Assembly (NCBI GenBank): GCA_036268355.1
Contig: DATAUG010000203.1
Coordinates: 1-64,000, forward strand
Direction of reading: 5' to 3'
Source of the DNA: DASQPJ01 sp036268355
Lineage (GTDB): Bacteria > Actinomycetota > Actinomycetes > Sporichthyales > Sporichthyaceae
Length of the DNA: 64,000 bases
Shown: positions 7,932 to 16,307 of the stretch, piece by piece
Numbering within the stretch: the stretch's first letter is position 1
Layout: each line of letters begins with the position of its first letter
Program-made: the position numbers and the translations under genes
The notes under the pieces: model-generated
What the model was told of the DNA's origin: nothing
What the model saw: only the letters and a program-made list of their open reading frames with translations
Database searches by the model: none

Positions 7932-8580
7932 TGGCGTTCGGCGGTGGGCGCCATAGCGGTGAAGCCGGCGTCCGGGCCTGGCTCCCCAACCGTCGTCGGG
8001 CGCGTCTGGCGGTGCGACCGTCGGCGTCGCGACCGTGCTGACCCTCGGCGGTCTCCTTGAATTGGGCGACGGGGCGGGCACTGCCAGAGACGATCATGGG
8101 CCTGCCCTCGCTACGGCTGATGCCGCGCCCGCTGCCCACACGGTTCCGGTGTCGGCGGCCACAGGAACCGGCCGGCATCCGACATCAGCTCGACCGGCAA
8201 CCCCTCGGGCCCTCCGAGCGACCCCGGTCGCGCCGCCCGCGGCCCCGCCGGCGCCCACACTGTTGCCCCACGGCACCCTTGACCGGCTCGATCTGGGTCC
8301 GGGCGACGTCGCGGCGGACGGCAACATGCTGGACCGGCCGTCGATCAGCGCCGAGGGTCGTTACGTGGCCTTCGCCTCGCCGGCCGGCAATCTGGTGGCC
8401 GACGGTGCCCAGGGCCCCTCCCAGATGTTCCTGCGCGACCGGCTGACCCGGCGCACGGTCCTGCTCAGCGCGACGCCGTCCGGGGCCCCGCCGACGGTGC
8501 CACCACCGCACCGGCGCTCTCGGCGTACGGACGCTGGGTGGCCTTCGAGTCGTTCGCCGCCGCCGCCCGCCGGCACCGCC
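7932..8580 (+). pseudogene. Decayed TolB-like PD40 beta-propeller gene
   Basis: Coding homology is visible in three different frames. A TTG at 7932 behind a GGGAGG leads to a basic stretch (LPNRRRARLAV). The hydrophobic part of a signal peptide (TVGVATVLTLGGLL) continues only in the next frame, near 8010. The PD40 repeat motif DRPSISAEGRYVAFASPAGN, then MFLRDRLTRRTVLLS, is read from about 8330 to 8470. A second PD40 unit (APALSAYGRWVAFESFA) needs another shift near 8490. The frame then runs into the 59-bp repeats. Intact family members are secreted proteins of several hundred residues, so this is a truncated, double-frameshifted remnant. Sequencing error cannot explain the loss of the rest of the propeller. 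Confidence 0.65.
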
Positions 8581-8589
8581 CATTTGAGC

Positions 8590-8662
8590 GGGGGTGTCAC
8601 CCCTTGCGCACGCTGGATCCGGCGTGTCCGAGACTCAGGGTTGTCGGTGGGGGTGTCACCCC
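8590..8662. repeat. 59-bp palindromic repeat, locus A
   Basis: Two copies of GGGGTG-T-CACCCC (8591-8603 and 8650-8662) exactly 59 nt apart. The spacer contains CCGGCGTGTC and GGTTGT. The same 59-nt period, palindrome and spacer words recur at 50332-50462. The array lies between the PD40 remnant and zur. Confidence 0.8.
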
Positions 8663-8733
8663 ACCGAACTGGGAGCAGCGGGCGGGGCCGCCCGAGCCGC
8701 CGACGTCGGTGCTGCCCGACGCGCCAGGGCCGC

Positions 8734-9129
8734 CTAACAGTCGGCGCAGCGGCCGAAGATCTCCATGGTGTGGCTGACGTCGGTGAAGCCGTGCTCGGCG
8801 GCCACCCGCTCGGCCCACTGCTCGACCGCCGGGCCCTCCACCTCCACGGCCCGTCCGCAGACCCGGCAGACCAGATGGTGGTGGTGGCCGCGGCTGCACC
8901 GGCGGTAGATCGACTCACCCTCGTCGTTGCGCAGCACGTCGACCTCGCCGGACTCGGCCAGGCTCTGCAACGTCCGGTAGACGGTGGTCAGCCCGACGTT
9001 CTCGCCACGTTGGCGCAGCAGGTCGTGCAGCTCCTGTGCGCTGCGGAAGTCCGAGACCGAGTCCAGTACCGCGGACACGGCCGTGCGCTGCCGGGTGGTG
9101 CGCTGTGGGCCGACGACCTCCGAACTCAT
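8734..9129 (-). CDS. zur: Fur-family regulator, probable zinc uptake regulator Zur
   Basis: A 131-residue Fur-family repressor. The DNA-binding domain includes QRTAVSAVLDSVSDFRSAQELHDLL and VGLTTVYRTLQSL. The metal sites show HHHHLVCRVCGRAVEVEG (regulatory His cluster and the first CxxC) and a terminal CADC, the second half of the structural zinc site. Zur is preferred over Fur because the gene neighbours glyS and uppS, as in other actinobacteria. No znuABC genes are nearby. The metal is inferred, not shown. Confidence 0.85.
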   Translation of the reverse strand: MSSEVVGPQRTTRQRTAVSAVLDSVSDFRSAQELHDLLRQRGENVGLTTVYRTLQSLAESGEVDVLRNDEGESIYRRCSRGHHHHLVCRVCGRAVEVEGPAVEQWAERVAAEHGFTDVSHTMEIFGRCADC

Positions 9130-9164
9130 GGCGCCATTTCACCAGACGGCGGGGCCCTGAGCGG

Positions 9165-9470
9165 TCAACCGGCCTTCAGCACCCCGATGGCCGCGATCGC
9201 GAGGATCACCGTCACGCGCAGCAGGCGGCCGGCCGGAGGAGTGACCGGCCAGAACGCGGCCGACAGCCAACCCAGTCCGGCGGCCAGCGACAGCAGCAGC
9301 ACCAGGCCGACCACGCCGCCGGCGATGAGTCCGATGAACAGAACCAGCGCGACAGCGATCGGCAGCACGCGCTTGGGCAGTGCGAGCAGCCGGGCCAGTC
9401 CGGGCGCGCCGGCCACCGCCACGCGATTGGCCACCGCCTGGGCGGGGATGGTCCTGGGTCCTTTGGGCAC
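9165..9470 (-). CDS. DUF6703-like small membrane protein
   Basis: A 101-residue protein with a polar N-terminus (PKGPRTIPAQAVANRVA) followed by two hydrophobic segments (about residues 36-62 and 66-98) interrupted by a short Pro-rich turn (FWPVTPPAG). It matches the pattern of the uncharacterised actinobacterial family DUF6703, usually found beside the Fur/Zur gene. It lies 35 nt upstream of zur on the same strand and is probably co-transcribed with it. No function is known. Confidence 0.7.
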   Translation of the reverse strand: MPKGPRTIPAQAVANRVAVAGAPGLARLLALPKRVLPIAVALVLFIGLIAGGVVGLVLLLSLAAGLGWLSAAFWPVTPPAGRLLRVTVILAIAAIGVLKAG

Positions 9471-9529
9471 GTGCCCATCCTGCCGGCAGCGGTGCCGAGC
9501 ACGGCGACTTCTCCTCGGCGTGGCACCCT

Positions 9530-9817
9530 GTGCCGGTGCTGCTGGTGGCTCGGTTGGAGAACGTCACCGACCCCGATGTGCTGCGGGCCGACGCGAAGTT
9601 GGCATTCGCCGCGTTGGCGACCCGCCCGGGATGGGTCCGTGGGCACCTCGGACAAGCCGTGGACGATCCGAACTGCTGGGTGCTCACGGCGGAATGGACG
9701 GACGTGGGGAGCGGGCGCCGCGGGGTGACCGCCGGCCTCATCCGGGCCGCCGTCATGCCGCTGACGTCGCGTTTCGCCGACCAGCCGTGCACTTTCGAGA
9801 TCATCGACCGCGGCTGA
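9530..9817 (+). CDS. Antibiotic biosynthesis monooxygenase (ABM) domain protein
   Basis: A 95-residue dimeric alpha/beta ferredoxin-like fold protein. The beta strand VPVLLVARLENV, a helix (LRADAKLAFAALATRPGWVRGHLGQAVDDPNCWVLTAEW) and a second strand (CTFEIIDRG) fit the ABM/YgiN pattern. Members are cofactor-free monooxygenases, haem-degrading proteins or scaffolds. The start is uncertain between GTG 9530 and GTG 9536. It is divergent from the DUF6703-zur pair. Confidence 0.7.
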   Translation: MPVLLVARLENVTDPDVLRADAKLAFAALATRPGWVRGHLGQAVDDPNCWVLTAEWTDVGSGRRGVTAGLIRAAVMPLTSRFADQPCTFEIIDRG

Positions 9818-9845
9818 ATCCGGGATGCGCAGCCGGCGCTCGTAT

Positions 9846-9860
9846 CTGACGGTCCGTCAG
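9846..9860. promoter_or_regulatory. CTGACG-N3-CGTCAG palindrome upstream of glyS
   Basis: CTGACGGTCCGTCAG, a perfect dyad about 90 nt upstream of the glyS start. Exact matches to CTGACG-N3-CGTCAG also occur at 2115, 14539, 22061 and 28661. The binding protein is unknown. Confidence 0.4.
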
Positions 9861-9948
9861 AACACCGTGCAGGGGGTGTTCGGCGGCTCGATCGACCGGT
9901 AGGGTGGCGGCCTCCCGCAGACCCGAGCCCTCCCGGAGTTCGTGCCCA

Positions 9949-11334
9949 TTGTCCCCCGACCGCATCGAAGAGATCGTCGGGCTGAGCAAGCGGCGCGGCT
10001 TCGGTTATCCGTCTGCCGAGATCTACTCCGACTCGGCGCCGGCCGGCGACGGCGTCGAGGTGTTCGCCTCCGCGTGGGACCTCGGACCGCTCGGCGTGGA
10101 ACTCAAGGAGAACATCAAGCGCCAGTGGTGGAAGAGCTGCGTGCGGGGCCGCGAGGACGTTGTGGGGATGGAATCCGCGGTCATCGCCGCGCCTGCGCTC
10201 TGGCAGGTCCCGCAACGGCTGGAGCAGCGACGGATCTCACTGACGCAGTGTCAGGTATGTCGGCAACGGGTGCGTGTCGGACCGGCATCCAGCGAGGCCG
10301 GCCGGGCGCTGTCCGACGTCCGATGTCCGCACTGCGGAAGCACTGGTACCTTCGGAGAACCTCAGGTCCTCGACTCCGCTGTGCAGGCCCGGTTGGCGCT
10401 TCCGGGCGGTCAGCAGGCGGTGCACTTCCTGCGTCCGGATCCGATCCAGGGCATCCTCGTCAACTTCGCGAACGTGATGCGCTCATCGCGCCGACAACCT
10501 CCGTTCGGCATTGCCCAGATCGGTCGCTCGTTCCGCAACTCGATGGCCACCGACCAGCTGTTCCGCACCCACGAGTTCGAGCAGATGGGCCTGGCGTACT
10601 TCGTTCCGCCGGGCACCGACGCCGGTTGGCACCGGTACTGGATCGAGCAGCGTTGGAACTGGTACCTGGACCTCGGCCTGCCCGAGCAGGATCTGCGGCA
10701 GGTTGAGCAGGACGTCGACCCACGCGCCGGAGGCGTCGCCCGGGCCACCGACATCGAGTTCCGCTTCGGGTTGGCCCACGCGCAGTGGGGCAAGCTGGAG
10801 GGGCTGGCCAACCGCAACGACGCCGACATGCTGGCCCACAGCCGGGCGACCGGCGTCGACCTCAGCTGCCACGACCAGCAGTCCGGGCTGCGGTGGACCC
10901 CGTATGTGATCTCCCCCACCGCCGGGCTGAGCCGTTGCCTGTTGGCCTTCCTGGTGGCCGCGCTGTCGGAGGATTTCGCCCCGGACGCCGGCGGCGTTGC
11001 CCGGCCGCGGACCGTGCTGCGGCTGGACCACCGCCTGGCCCCCGTGAAGGTCGCGGTGCTGCCGCTGTCCCGCAACCCGGAGCTGTCCCCGGCGGCGCGC
11101 GGCCTGGCCTCCCGGCTGCGGCGCGACTGGACCGTCGAGTTCGACGACTCCGGCGCGATCGGTCGCCGTTACCGCCGGCAGGACGAGATCGGGACGCCGT
11201 TCTGCGTGACACTGGACTTCGCCGGGATGGCGGACAACACCGTGACGGTCCGCGAACGGGACACCATGAAGCAGGACCGCGTCTCGCTGGGCCGGCTGCA
11301 CGGGTACCTGGCCGAACACCTGGCAGGCTGCTGA
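9949..11334 (+). CDS. glyS: Glycyl-tRNA synthetase (alpha2 type)
   Basis: Charges tRNA-Gly. The 461-residue class II synthetase starts at TTG 9949, behind GGAG at 9935-9938, with SPDRIEEIVGLSKRRGFGYPSAEIY. An in-frame GTG at 9904 would add 15 residues. Motif 1 is near DLGPLGVELKENIKRQWW. Motif 2 covers RSFRNS...FRTHEFEQMGLAYF. Motif 3 is near the C-terminal part of the catalytic core, and the anticodon-binding domain (PVKVAVLPLSRN, QDEIGTPFCVTLDF, TVTVRERDTMKQDRV) ends the protein. A Cys-rich insertion (CQVC and CPHC) follows motif 1. No T-box leader is seen. Confidence 0.95.
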   Translation: MSPDRIEEIVGLSKRRGFGYPSAEIYSDSAPAGDGVEVFASAWDLGPLGVELKENIKRQWWKSCVRGREDVVGMESAVIAAPALWQVPQRLEQRRISLTQCQVCRQRVRVGPASSEAGRALSDVRCPHCGSTGTFGEPQVLDSAVQARLALPGGQQAVHFLRPDPIQGILVNFANVMRSSRRQPPFGIAQIGRSFRNSMATDQLFRTHEFEQMGLAYFVPPGTDAGWHRYWIEQRWNWYLDLGLPEQDLRQVEQDVDPRAGGVARATDIEFRFGLAHAQWGKLEGLANRNDADMLAHSRATGVDLSCHDQQSGLRWTPYVISPTAGLSRCLLAFLVAALSEDFAPDAGGVARPRTVLRLDHRLAPVKVAVLPLSRNPELSPAARGLASRLRRDWTVEFDDSGAIGRRYRRQDEIGTPFCVTLDFAGMADNTVTVRERDTMKQDRVSLGRLHGYLAEHLAGC

Positions 11335-11362
11335 CCGGCGCCCGGGCAGGGCGGGGAGCGGG

Positions 11363-12607
11363 TTGCGGGGGGAGACGCACGAGGTGATCGAGGCGGCGGC
11401 GCTGCGACTGGGCCGGTACGAGGTGTGGCCGCCGGTCGTACTGGCGCCGATGGCCGGGATCACCAATCGCGCGTTCCGCACGCTGTGCCGCGAAGCCGCG
11501 AGCGCCTGCGACGAGCGAGGACCGAGAGCGGAAGACAAGCGAGCAACAGGCATCGCGGCGGGTGAGTCCGGGGCGGATCAGGCGGGCTGCCCGGGCCTGT
11601 ACGTCAACGAGATGGTCACCGCCCGCGGCCTGGTGGAACGTGATCGCGCGACCTGGGCGATGGTCCGGTTCGCACCCGAGGAACAGCCGCGCAGCCTGCA
11701 GTTGTACGGGACCGACGCCGCGTCGATCGGCGCTGCGGTGCGGTTGGTCGTCGCCGAGGACCTGGCCGATCACGTGGATCTGAACTTCGGCTGTCCGGTG
11801 CCCAAGGTCACCCGCAAGGGCGGTGGCGCCGCATTGCCCTACAAGCGACGGCTGTTCGCCGGGGTGGTCGCGGCAGCCGTGACCGGAGCCGACGGCCGGA
11901 TCCCGGTCACCGTGAAGATGCGCATGGGCATCGACGACGAGCATCTGACCTACCTGGACGCGGGCCGGATCGCCGCCACCGAGGGCGTGGCCTGGGTCGC
12001 CCTGCACGCCCGGACGGCGGCGCAGCACTACTCGGGGAACGCCGACTGGTCGGCGATCGCCCGGTTGAGCGATGCCCTGGAGGTGCCCGTGCTGGGCAAC
12101 GGCGACATCTGGGAGGCCGCCGACGCGCTCGCGATGATGGCCGTCACCGGCTGCGCCGGCGTGGTGGTCGGGCGCGGGTGCCTGGGGCGCCCGTGGCTGT
12201 TCGGCAACCTCGCGGCGGTCTTCGCGGGCCGGCCGGACCCGGGGCACCCCGGGCTGGCCCGGGTCGCGGCGACGTTGCGCCGGCACGCGCGCCTGATGGC
12301 TGCCGACGGCGGGGAGCGCTGGGCGGCCTGCGAGATCCGTAAGCACATCGCCTGGTACCTGAAGGGATTTGCGGTCGGCCCGGCGTTGCGCGGGGCGCTC
12401 GGCCTGGTGGAATCGATGGCCGAGCTGGACGATTTGCTGGACCGGCTGGACGCCGACCAGCCGTTCCCGGCCGAGTCGGTCGGCGTACCGCGGGGCCGGG
12501 CGGGGTCGCCGCGGCAGGTCGCGCTCCCGGACGGATGGTTGACCGACCAGCTGGACGGGCAGGTCCAGGAGGAGGAGCGGGGTACGTTCGTGATCGCCGG
12601 GGGGTGA
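11363..12607 (+). CDS. dusB: tRNA-dihydrouridine synthase with an in-frame repeat insertion
   Basis: An FMN enzyme that reduces uridine to dihydrouridine in the tRNA D-loop. The TIM-barrel shows VVLAPMAGITNRAFRTLCREA, the catalytic Cys loop DLNFGCPVPKVTRKGGGAAL, VTVKMRMGID, the substrate His in LHARTAAQHYSG, and VLGNGDIWEAADALAMM plus GVVVGRGCLGRPW for phosphate binding. The C-terminal helical domain includes EIRKHIAWYLKGF. Between REA and the conserved GLYVNEMV are about 32 extra residues, encoded mostly by a copy of a 57-bp repeat (11496-11548). The start is TTG 11363 or GTG 11384. The family usually has about 330-390 residues; this one has 414. Confidence 0.93.
   Translation: MRGETHEVIEAAALRLGRYEVWPPVVLAPMAGITNRAFRTLCREAASACDERGPRAEDKRATGIAAGESGADQAGCPGLYVNEMVTARGLVERDRATWAMVRFAPEEQPRSLQLYGTDAASIGAAVRLVVAEDLADHVDLNFGCPVPKVTRKGGGAALPYKRRLFAGVVAAAVTGADGRIPVTVKMRMGIDDEHLTYLDAGRIAATEGVAWVALHARTAAQHYSGNADWSAIARLSDALEVPVLGNGDIWEAADALAMMAVTGCAGVVVGRGCLGRPWLFGNLAAVFAGRPDPGHPGLARVAATLRRHARLMAADGGERWAACEIRKHIAWYLKGFAVGPALRGALGLVESMAELDDLLDRLDADQPFPAESVGVPRGRAGSPRQVALPDGWLTDQLDGQVQEEERGTFVIAGG
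11496..11548 (+). repeat. Diverged copy of the 57-bp repeat, inside dusB
   Basis: 53 nt that align without gaps, with about 8 mismatches, to the tandem unit at 43238-43351 (shared words GCGACGAGCGAGGA and ACAAGCGAGCA). The copy is read through in frame as ASACDERGPRAEDKRAT and adds no stop codon. Confidence 0.8.
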
Positions 12608-12745
12608 CCGGGACAATCATTCCAATTTGGCGACGTGTTGCGCTGCGCACCCCCGGAAGGCTCCGTCCGACGCAGAACGCGAGAGACTGTGCTGATCGCC
12701 GTGCCGGGGACCGCAGGGTCACTGTGACCGAGAGGAATCACATCC

Positions 12746-14404
12746 ATGGCAGTTGCGGATCCCGCCGCCGACGATCCGACGCAGGGCCATGCGCCCGCGT
12801 CGGAACGCAGCGCGGCCATCTGCGACGAAACTGCGGCCGAGACCGATCCGGTGGTCGTCATCGGTGCCGGCCCGGCCGGCCTGACCGCCGCGCTGGAGCT
12901 CGTGCGCCGCGGTCGCCGCGTGGTGGTGCTCGAGGCGACCGACCAGGTGGGCGGCATCAGCCGGACCGAGGTGCGCGACGGTTGGCGCTTCGACATCGGC
13001 GGACACCGGTTCTTCACAAAGGTTCCCGAGGTCGAGCGGTTCTGGCACGAGGTGCTGCCCGACGAGGATTTCCTGCAACGACCTCGGATGAGTCGAATCC
13101 TCTATCGCGGGAAGTTGTTCGACTACCCGCTGAAGGCCGGCAATGCCCTGGCGGGCCTGGGTGTGCTGGAGGCGATCCGCTGCGTGCTGTCCTACGTGTG
13201 GGTCCGAATCCACCCGCCCAAGGACCAGTCCAACTTCGAGGGCTGGGTCGCCGCGCGGTTCGGCTGGCGGCTGTACCGGATCTTCTTCAAGACCTACACC
13301 GAGAAGCTGTGGGGCATCCCCGGCACGCAGATCCAGGCCGACTGGGCCGCCCAGCGCATCAAGAACCTCTCACTGTTCGGCGCGATCAAGAACGCGGTCC
13401 TGAAGCCCAAGGGGCAGACCGAGATCACCACGTTGATCGACCGGTTCCAGTACCCGAAGTACGGCCCCGGCATGATGTGGGAGCGGTGCCGAGACCTGGT
13501 GCTGGAAGGCGGCGGGGAGATTCTCATGCAGGCCCCGGTGGTGGCGCTGCACCGTGAGGGCGACCGGGTGCGGGCCGTCACCGTCGTGCAGGACGGCGTC
13601 GAGCGGCTGGTCGGCTGCTCCGACGTGATCTCCTCGATGCCGCTGTCCCAACTGGTGCTCTCGATGGATCCGAAGGCGCCCAAGGACGTCCGCGACGCCG
13701 CCGGCGGCCTGGGCTACCGCGACTTCCTGACCGTGGCACTGGTCGTCCCCGAGTCGGCCGGCTTCCCGGACAACTGGATCTACATCCACACGCCCGGCGT
13801 GAAGGTGGGGCGGATCCAGAACTACGGGTCCTGGTCCCCGTACCTGGTCAAGGACGGCCGCACCTGCCTCGGCCTGGAGTACTTCGTCAACGAGGGCGAC
13901 GGCACCTGGACCGCGGGCGACGCCGACCTCATCGAGTTGGCCAAGCGGGAACTCGGCCGGTTGGGCCTGGTCGACGTGGCTGCGATCCAGGCCGGGTACG
14001 TGGTCCGGGTTCCCAAGGCCTACCCGATCTACGACGAGGGCTACGACCGGCGCGTCGACGTGATCCGCGAATGGCTGGCCGCGCAGACCCTGAACGTGCA
14101 GGCCACCGGGCGCAACGGCATGCACCGGTACAACAACCAGGATCACTCGATGGTCACTGCAATGTACGCCGTCGACAACATCTGCGCCCCCGAGAATGAA
14201 CCGAAGCCGCGCGACCTGTGGACGGTGAACGTCGAGGAGGAGTACCACGAGGAGAAGCGACCGGTGGGCTCGGGGACCTCGGGCACCGGACGGTCCGCGC
14301 CGATCCTGCCGGCGCACGTCGGCGAGGCGTGGCGGCGGCTGCGCGCCGCGGCCCCCGACAACCGAGCCGACAAGGACCCCAGCCGAGTCGGCGCGAACGG
14401 GTAG
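12746..14404 (+). CDS. NAD(P)/FAD-dependent oxidoreductase (UGM / amine-oxidase-like)
   Basis: A 552-residue flavoprotein. Its N-terminal FAD motif is PVVVIGAGPAGLTAALELVRRG and a second one is QVGGISRTEVRDGWRFDIGGHRFF. The body resembles UDP-galactopyranose mutase and protoporphyrinogen-oxidase-like proteins often linked to actinobacterial glycosyltransferases (FFKTYTEKLWGIPGTQIQADWAAQRIK). The C-terminal FAD segment is RNGMHRYNNQDHSMVTAMYAV. The last 60 or so residues are polar and probably disordered. It is followed 94 nt later by a membrane glycosyltransferase gene, which suggests a role in sugar or lipid-linked saccharide modification. The substrate is unknown. Confidence 0.82.
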   Translation: MAVADPAADDPTQGHAPASERSAAICDETAAETDPVVVIGAGPAGLTAALELVRRGRRVVVLEATDQVGGISRTEVRDGWRFDIGGHRFFTKVPEVERFWHEVLPDEDFLQRPRMSRILYRGKLFDYPLKAGNALAGLGVLEAIRCVLSYVWVRIHPPKDQSNFEGWVAARFGWRLYRIFFKTYTEKLWGIPGTQIQADWAAQRIKNLSLFGAIKNAVLKPKGQTEITTLIDRFQYPKYGPGMMWERCRDLVLEGGGEILMQAPVVALHREGDRVRAVTVVQDGVERLVGCSDVISSMPLSQLVLSMDPKAPKDVRDAAGGLGYRDFLTVALVVPESAGFPDNWIYIHTPGVKVGRIQNYGSWSPYLVKDGRTCLGLEYFVNEGDGTWTAGDADLIELAKRELGRLGLVDVAAIQAGYVVRVPKAYPIYDEGYDRRVDVIREWLAAQTLNVQATGRNGMHRYNNQDHSMVTAMYAVDNICAPENEPKPRDLWTVNVEEEYHEEKRPVGSGTSGTGRSAPILPAHVGEAWRRLRAAAPDNRADKDPSRVGANG

Positions 14405-14498
14405 TGCCGATGTCACCAACCGCGCACTCCGGCAGCCGGCCGCGCAAGTCGAGGGAGCCCACGCGGCTGCTTGCCTACGTGCGCATCGGTAAGCGATC

Positions 14499-16082
14499 TT
14501 GAGCCAGCTGAGCACGCTCGTCCGAACCGCGGGCCGGCCTGACGTAGCGTCAGAAAGGCATCCCGAGCGGTTCTGGACCAGGCCTGCGGCATTCGTCGCA
14601 GTCATGGTCGCGGTCGGCGTGGGGCTGCGATTGTGCTCGTTCTCGCCGTTCTGGCTGGACGAGACGCAGTCGGTGCAGTTCGCCCACCTGCCCTTGCGCG
14701 AACTGCAGGCCGGGCTGCGAACAGACGGCGCTCCGCCGCTGTACTACGTGCTGCTGCACGTCTGGATGCAGTTGTTCGGCACCGGGGTGTGGGCCGTCCG
14801 GTCGATGTCGATGCTGGCCTCGATCGTCTCGCTGCCGTTGGCTTGGCGCGTCGCCCGGCGGCTGGGCGGGTCCCGGGAACTGCCCACGGTCGTGCTGGCG
14901 CTGCTGGCCACCAGCCCGTGGGCGATCCGGTATGCCGGTGAGGCCCGGATGTACTCGTCGGTCGTCCTGGAGGTGTTGCTCGGGATCCTGGCCCTCGAAC
15001 GGCTGCGCCGGCGCGCGGACAAGCTGAGCCTGCTGGCCGTCGGGGTGCTGACCGCCGCGTTGCTGCTGACCCACTACTGGGCCATCTGGCTGCTGGCAAA
15101 CGTGGCCGGGGTGCTGGTCTTCGTGGCCTGGCGCCGCCCGGCGGAACGCCGGTTCGTGGCGCGCGCGGGCCTGGCCGCGGGCTGCGGCGTGCTGGCGTTC
15201 TTGCCGTGGGTGCCGACGATGCTCTACCAGTCCAAGCACACCGGTGCACCGTGGGCCGACACCCCCGACCTCGGCGCGTTGGCGGAGCTGCCCATCGACT
15301 GGTTCGGGGGGACCGGGCCGGCCGGGATGTGCGCCTCCCTGTTGGTCACCCCGCTGCTGATCGTGGCGGTGTTCGGCCGACGCACCGCCGCCGGGTCGCT
15401 GCTGTTCGCCGGTCGCCCCGGCTCTCGGGTCGGGCTGTTGGCGTCGCTCATCATGAGCACGCTGCTGACCGCGCTGACCGCCGCGGTGGTCACGCACAGC
15501 ACAGTCGCCACCCGCTACACCGCGGTGGTGGTCCCGCTGGTGATGCTGCTGATGGGCGTCGGCGTGACCCGCCTGCCCCGGACAGCCGGGCACGTCGTGC
15601 TCGCGATCTTGCTCGCCATCGGTGTCGCCGGTGGGATCACCGCCGCGACCACTCCGCACTCACAGGCCGGCGAGATCGCTGATTTGCTGAACCAGGATGC
15701 CGGGTACGGCGACCTGATCGTGTACTGCCCCGACCAGTTGGCCCCCTCGATCGAGACCCGGCTGCACGTGCTCGGCGTGACCCGCATCGAACTGCCCGCG
15801 GAGAAGAATCCCTACGTGATCGACTGGACCGACTACACCTCGCGGCTGGCCGACTTCAACCCGCAGGCCACCGCGCGCTCGATCACCTCCTACCTGAAGA
15901 CGCAGGACGCCGCCGCGGTGTGGTTCGTGAGCGCCTGGGGCTACCGCACCCACACAGCCGTCTGCGGCCCGTTGCGCGATCGCCTGTCCGCGGCGCTCGG
16001 CCCGCCGACCCTGATGCACGACAGCGACGCCCGCGGCTACGAGAAGGCCTCCCTGGAGCGCTTCGGTGGGCCGAAGCACTGA
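14499..16082 (+). CDS. Polytopic glycosyltransferase, GT-C / GT39 (mannosyltransferase-like)
   Basis: A 527-residue membrane protein with around ten hydrophobic segments. The first extracytoplasmic loop carries FWLDETQSVQFA, the acidic D-E motif that binds the polyprenyl-phosphate sugar donor in GT-C enzymes. A region PLYYVLLHVWMQLFGTGVWAVRSMSML follows. The C-terminal soluble domain has about 130 residues from LLNQDAGYGDLIVYCPDQ. It probably transfers a sugar from a lipid donor to an exported acceptor. The start is uncertain: TTG at 14499, or ATG at 14604 at the first membrane helix. If the later start is used, the CTGACG palindrome at 14539-14553 lies upstream of the gene. Confidence 0.82.
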   Translation: MSQLSTLVRTAGRPDVASERHPERFWTRPAAFVAVMVAVGVGLRLCSFSPFWLDETQSVQFAHLPLRELQAGLRTDGAPPLYYVLLHVWMQLFGTGVWAVRSMSMLASIVSLPLAWRVARRLGGSRELPTVVLALLATSPWAIRYAGEARMYSSVVLEVLLGILALERLRRRADKLSLLAVGVLTAALLLTHYWAIWLLANVAGVLVFVAWRRPAERRFVARAGLAAGCGVLAFLPWVPTMLYQSKHTGAPWADTPDLGALAELPIDWFGGTGPAGMCASLLVTPLLIVAVFGRRTAAGSLLFAGRPGSRVGLLASLIMSTLLTALTAAVVTHSTVATRYTAVVVPLVMLLMGVGVTRLPRTAGHVVLAILLAIGVAGGITAATTPHSQAGEIADLLNQDAGYGDLIVYCPDQLAPSIETRLHVLGVTRIELPAEKNPYVIDWTDYTSRLADFNPQATARSITSYLKTQDAAAVWFVSAWGYRTHTAVCGPLRDRLSAALGPPTLMHDSDARGYEKASLERFGGPKH

Positions 16083-16107
16083 GAAAGAGCGCATCCGGGG
16101 CACCATT

Positions 16108-16165
16108 GCCGTACCGCTTGCGAACACCGTGGCAGCGGCCGGCGGCCGGCCGCTGATCGTACGGC
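16108..16165 (+). terminator. Terminator after the glycosyltransferase gene
   Basis: An inner stem CAGCGGCCGG / CCGGCCGCTG (16133-16142 with 16146-16155, 3-nt loop) lies inside an outer 7-bp stem GCCGTAC / GTACGGC (16108-16114 with 16159-16165). It lies 25 nt after the stop codon. Confidence 0.65.
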
Positions 16166-16269
16166 TGGATAGGGTTGGTCGGTAGGCCGGGCAGCGGCGC
16201 ACATTCGACGCTCATGAGCCCGACAACAGACTTAGGACGCTGAACAGCGCGGAGAAATCGCGGGTCGCG

Positions 16270-16287
16270 ATACCCCTTGCGGGGTAT
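16270..16287 (+). promoter_or_regulatory. Leader hairpin before ppdK
   Basis: ATACCCC-TTGC-GGGGTAT, a perfect 7-bp stem with a 4-nt loop, ending 4 nt before the GGGAGG-type ribosome binding site (16291-16296) of ppdK. It could modulate translation or mRNA stability. It is weak as a terminator because there is no U-run. Confidence 0.4.
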
Positions 16288-16307
16288 TCGGGGAGGTAGG
16301 AAAGCCA

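Noticed and set aside
9818..9948. Possible T-box leader of glyS
   Set aside because: No T-box consensus or specifier stem is seen, and actinobacterial glyS is generally not T-box controlled.
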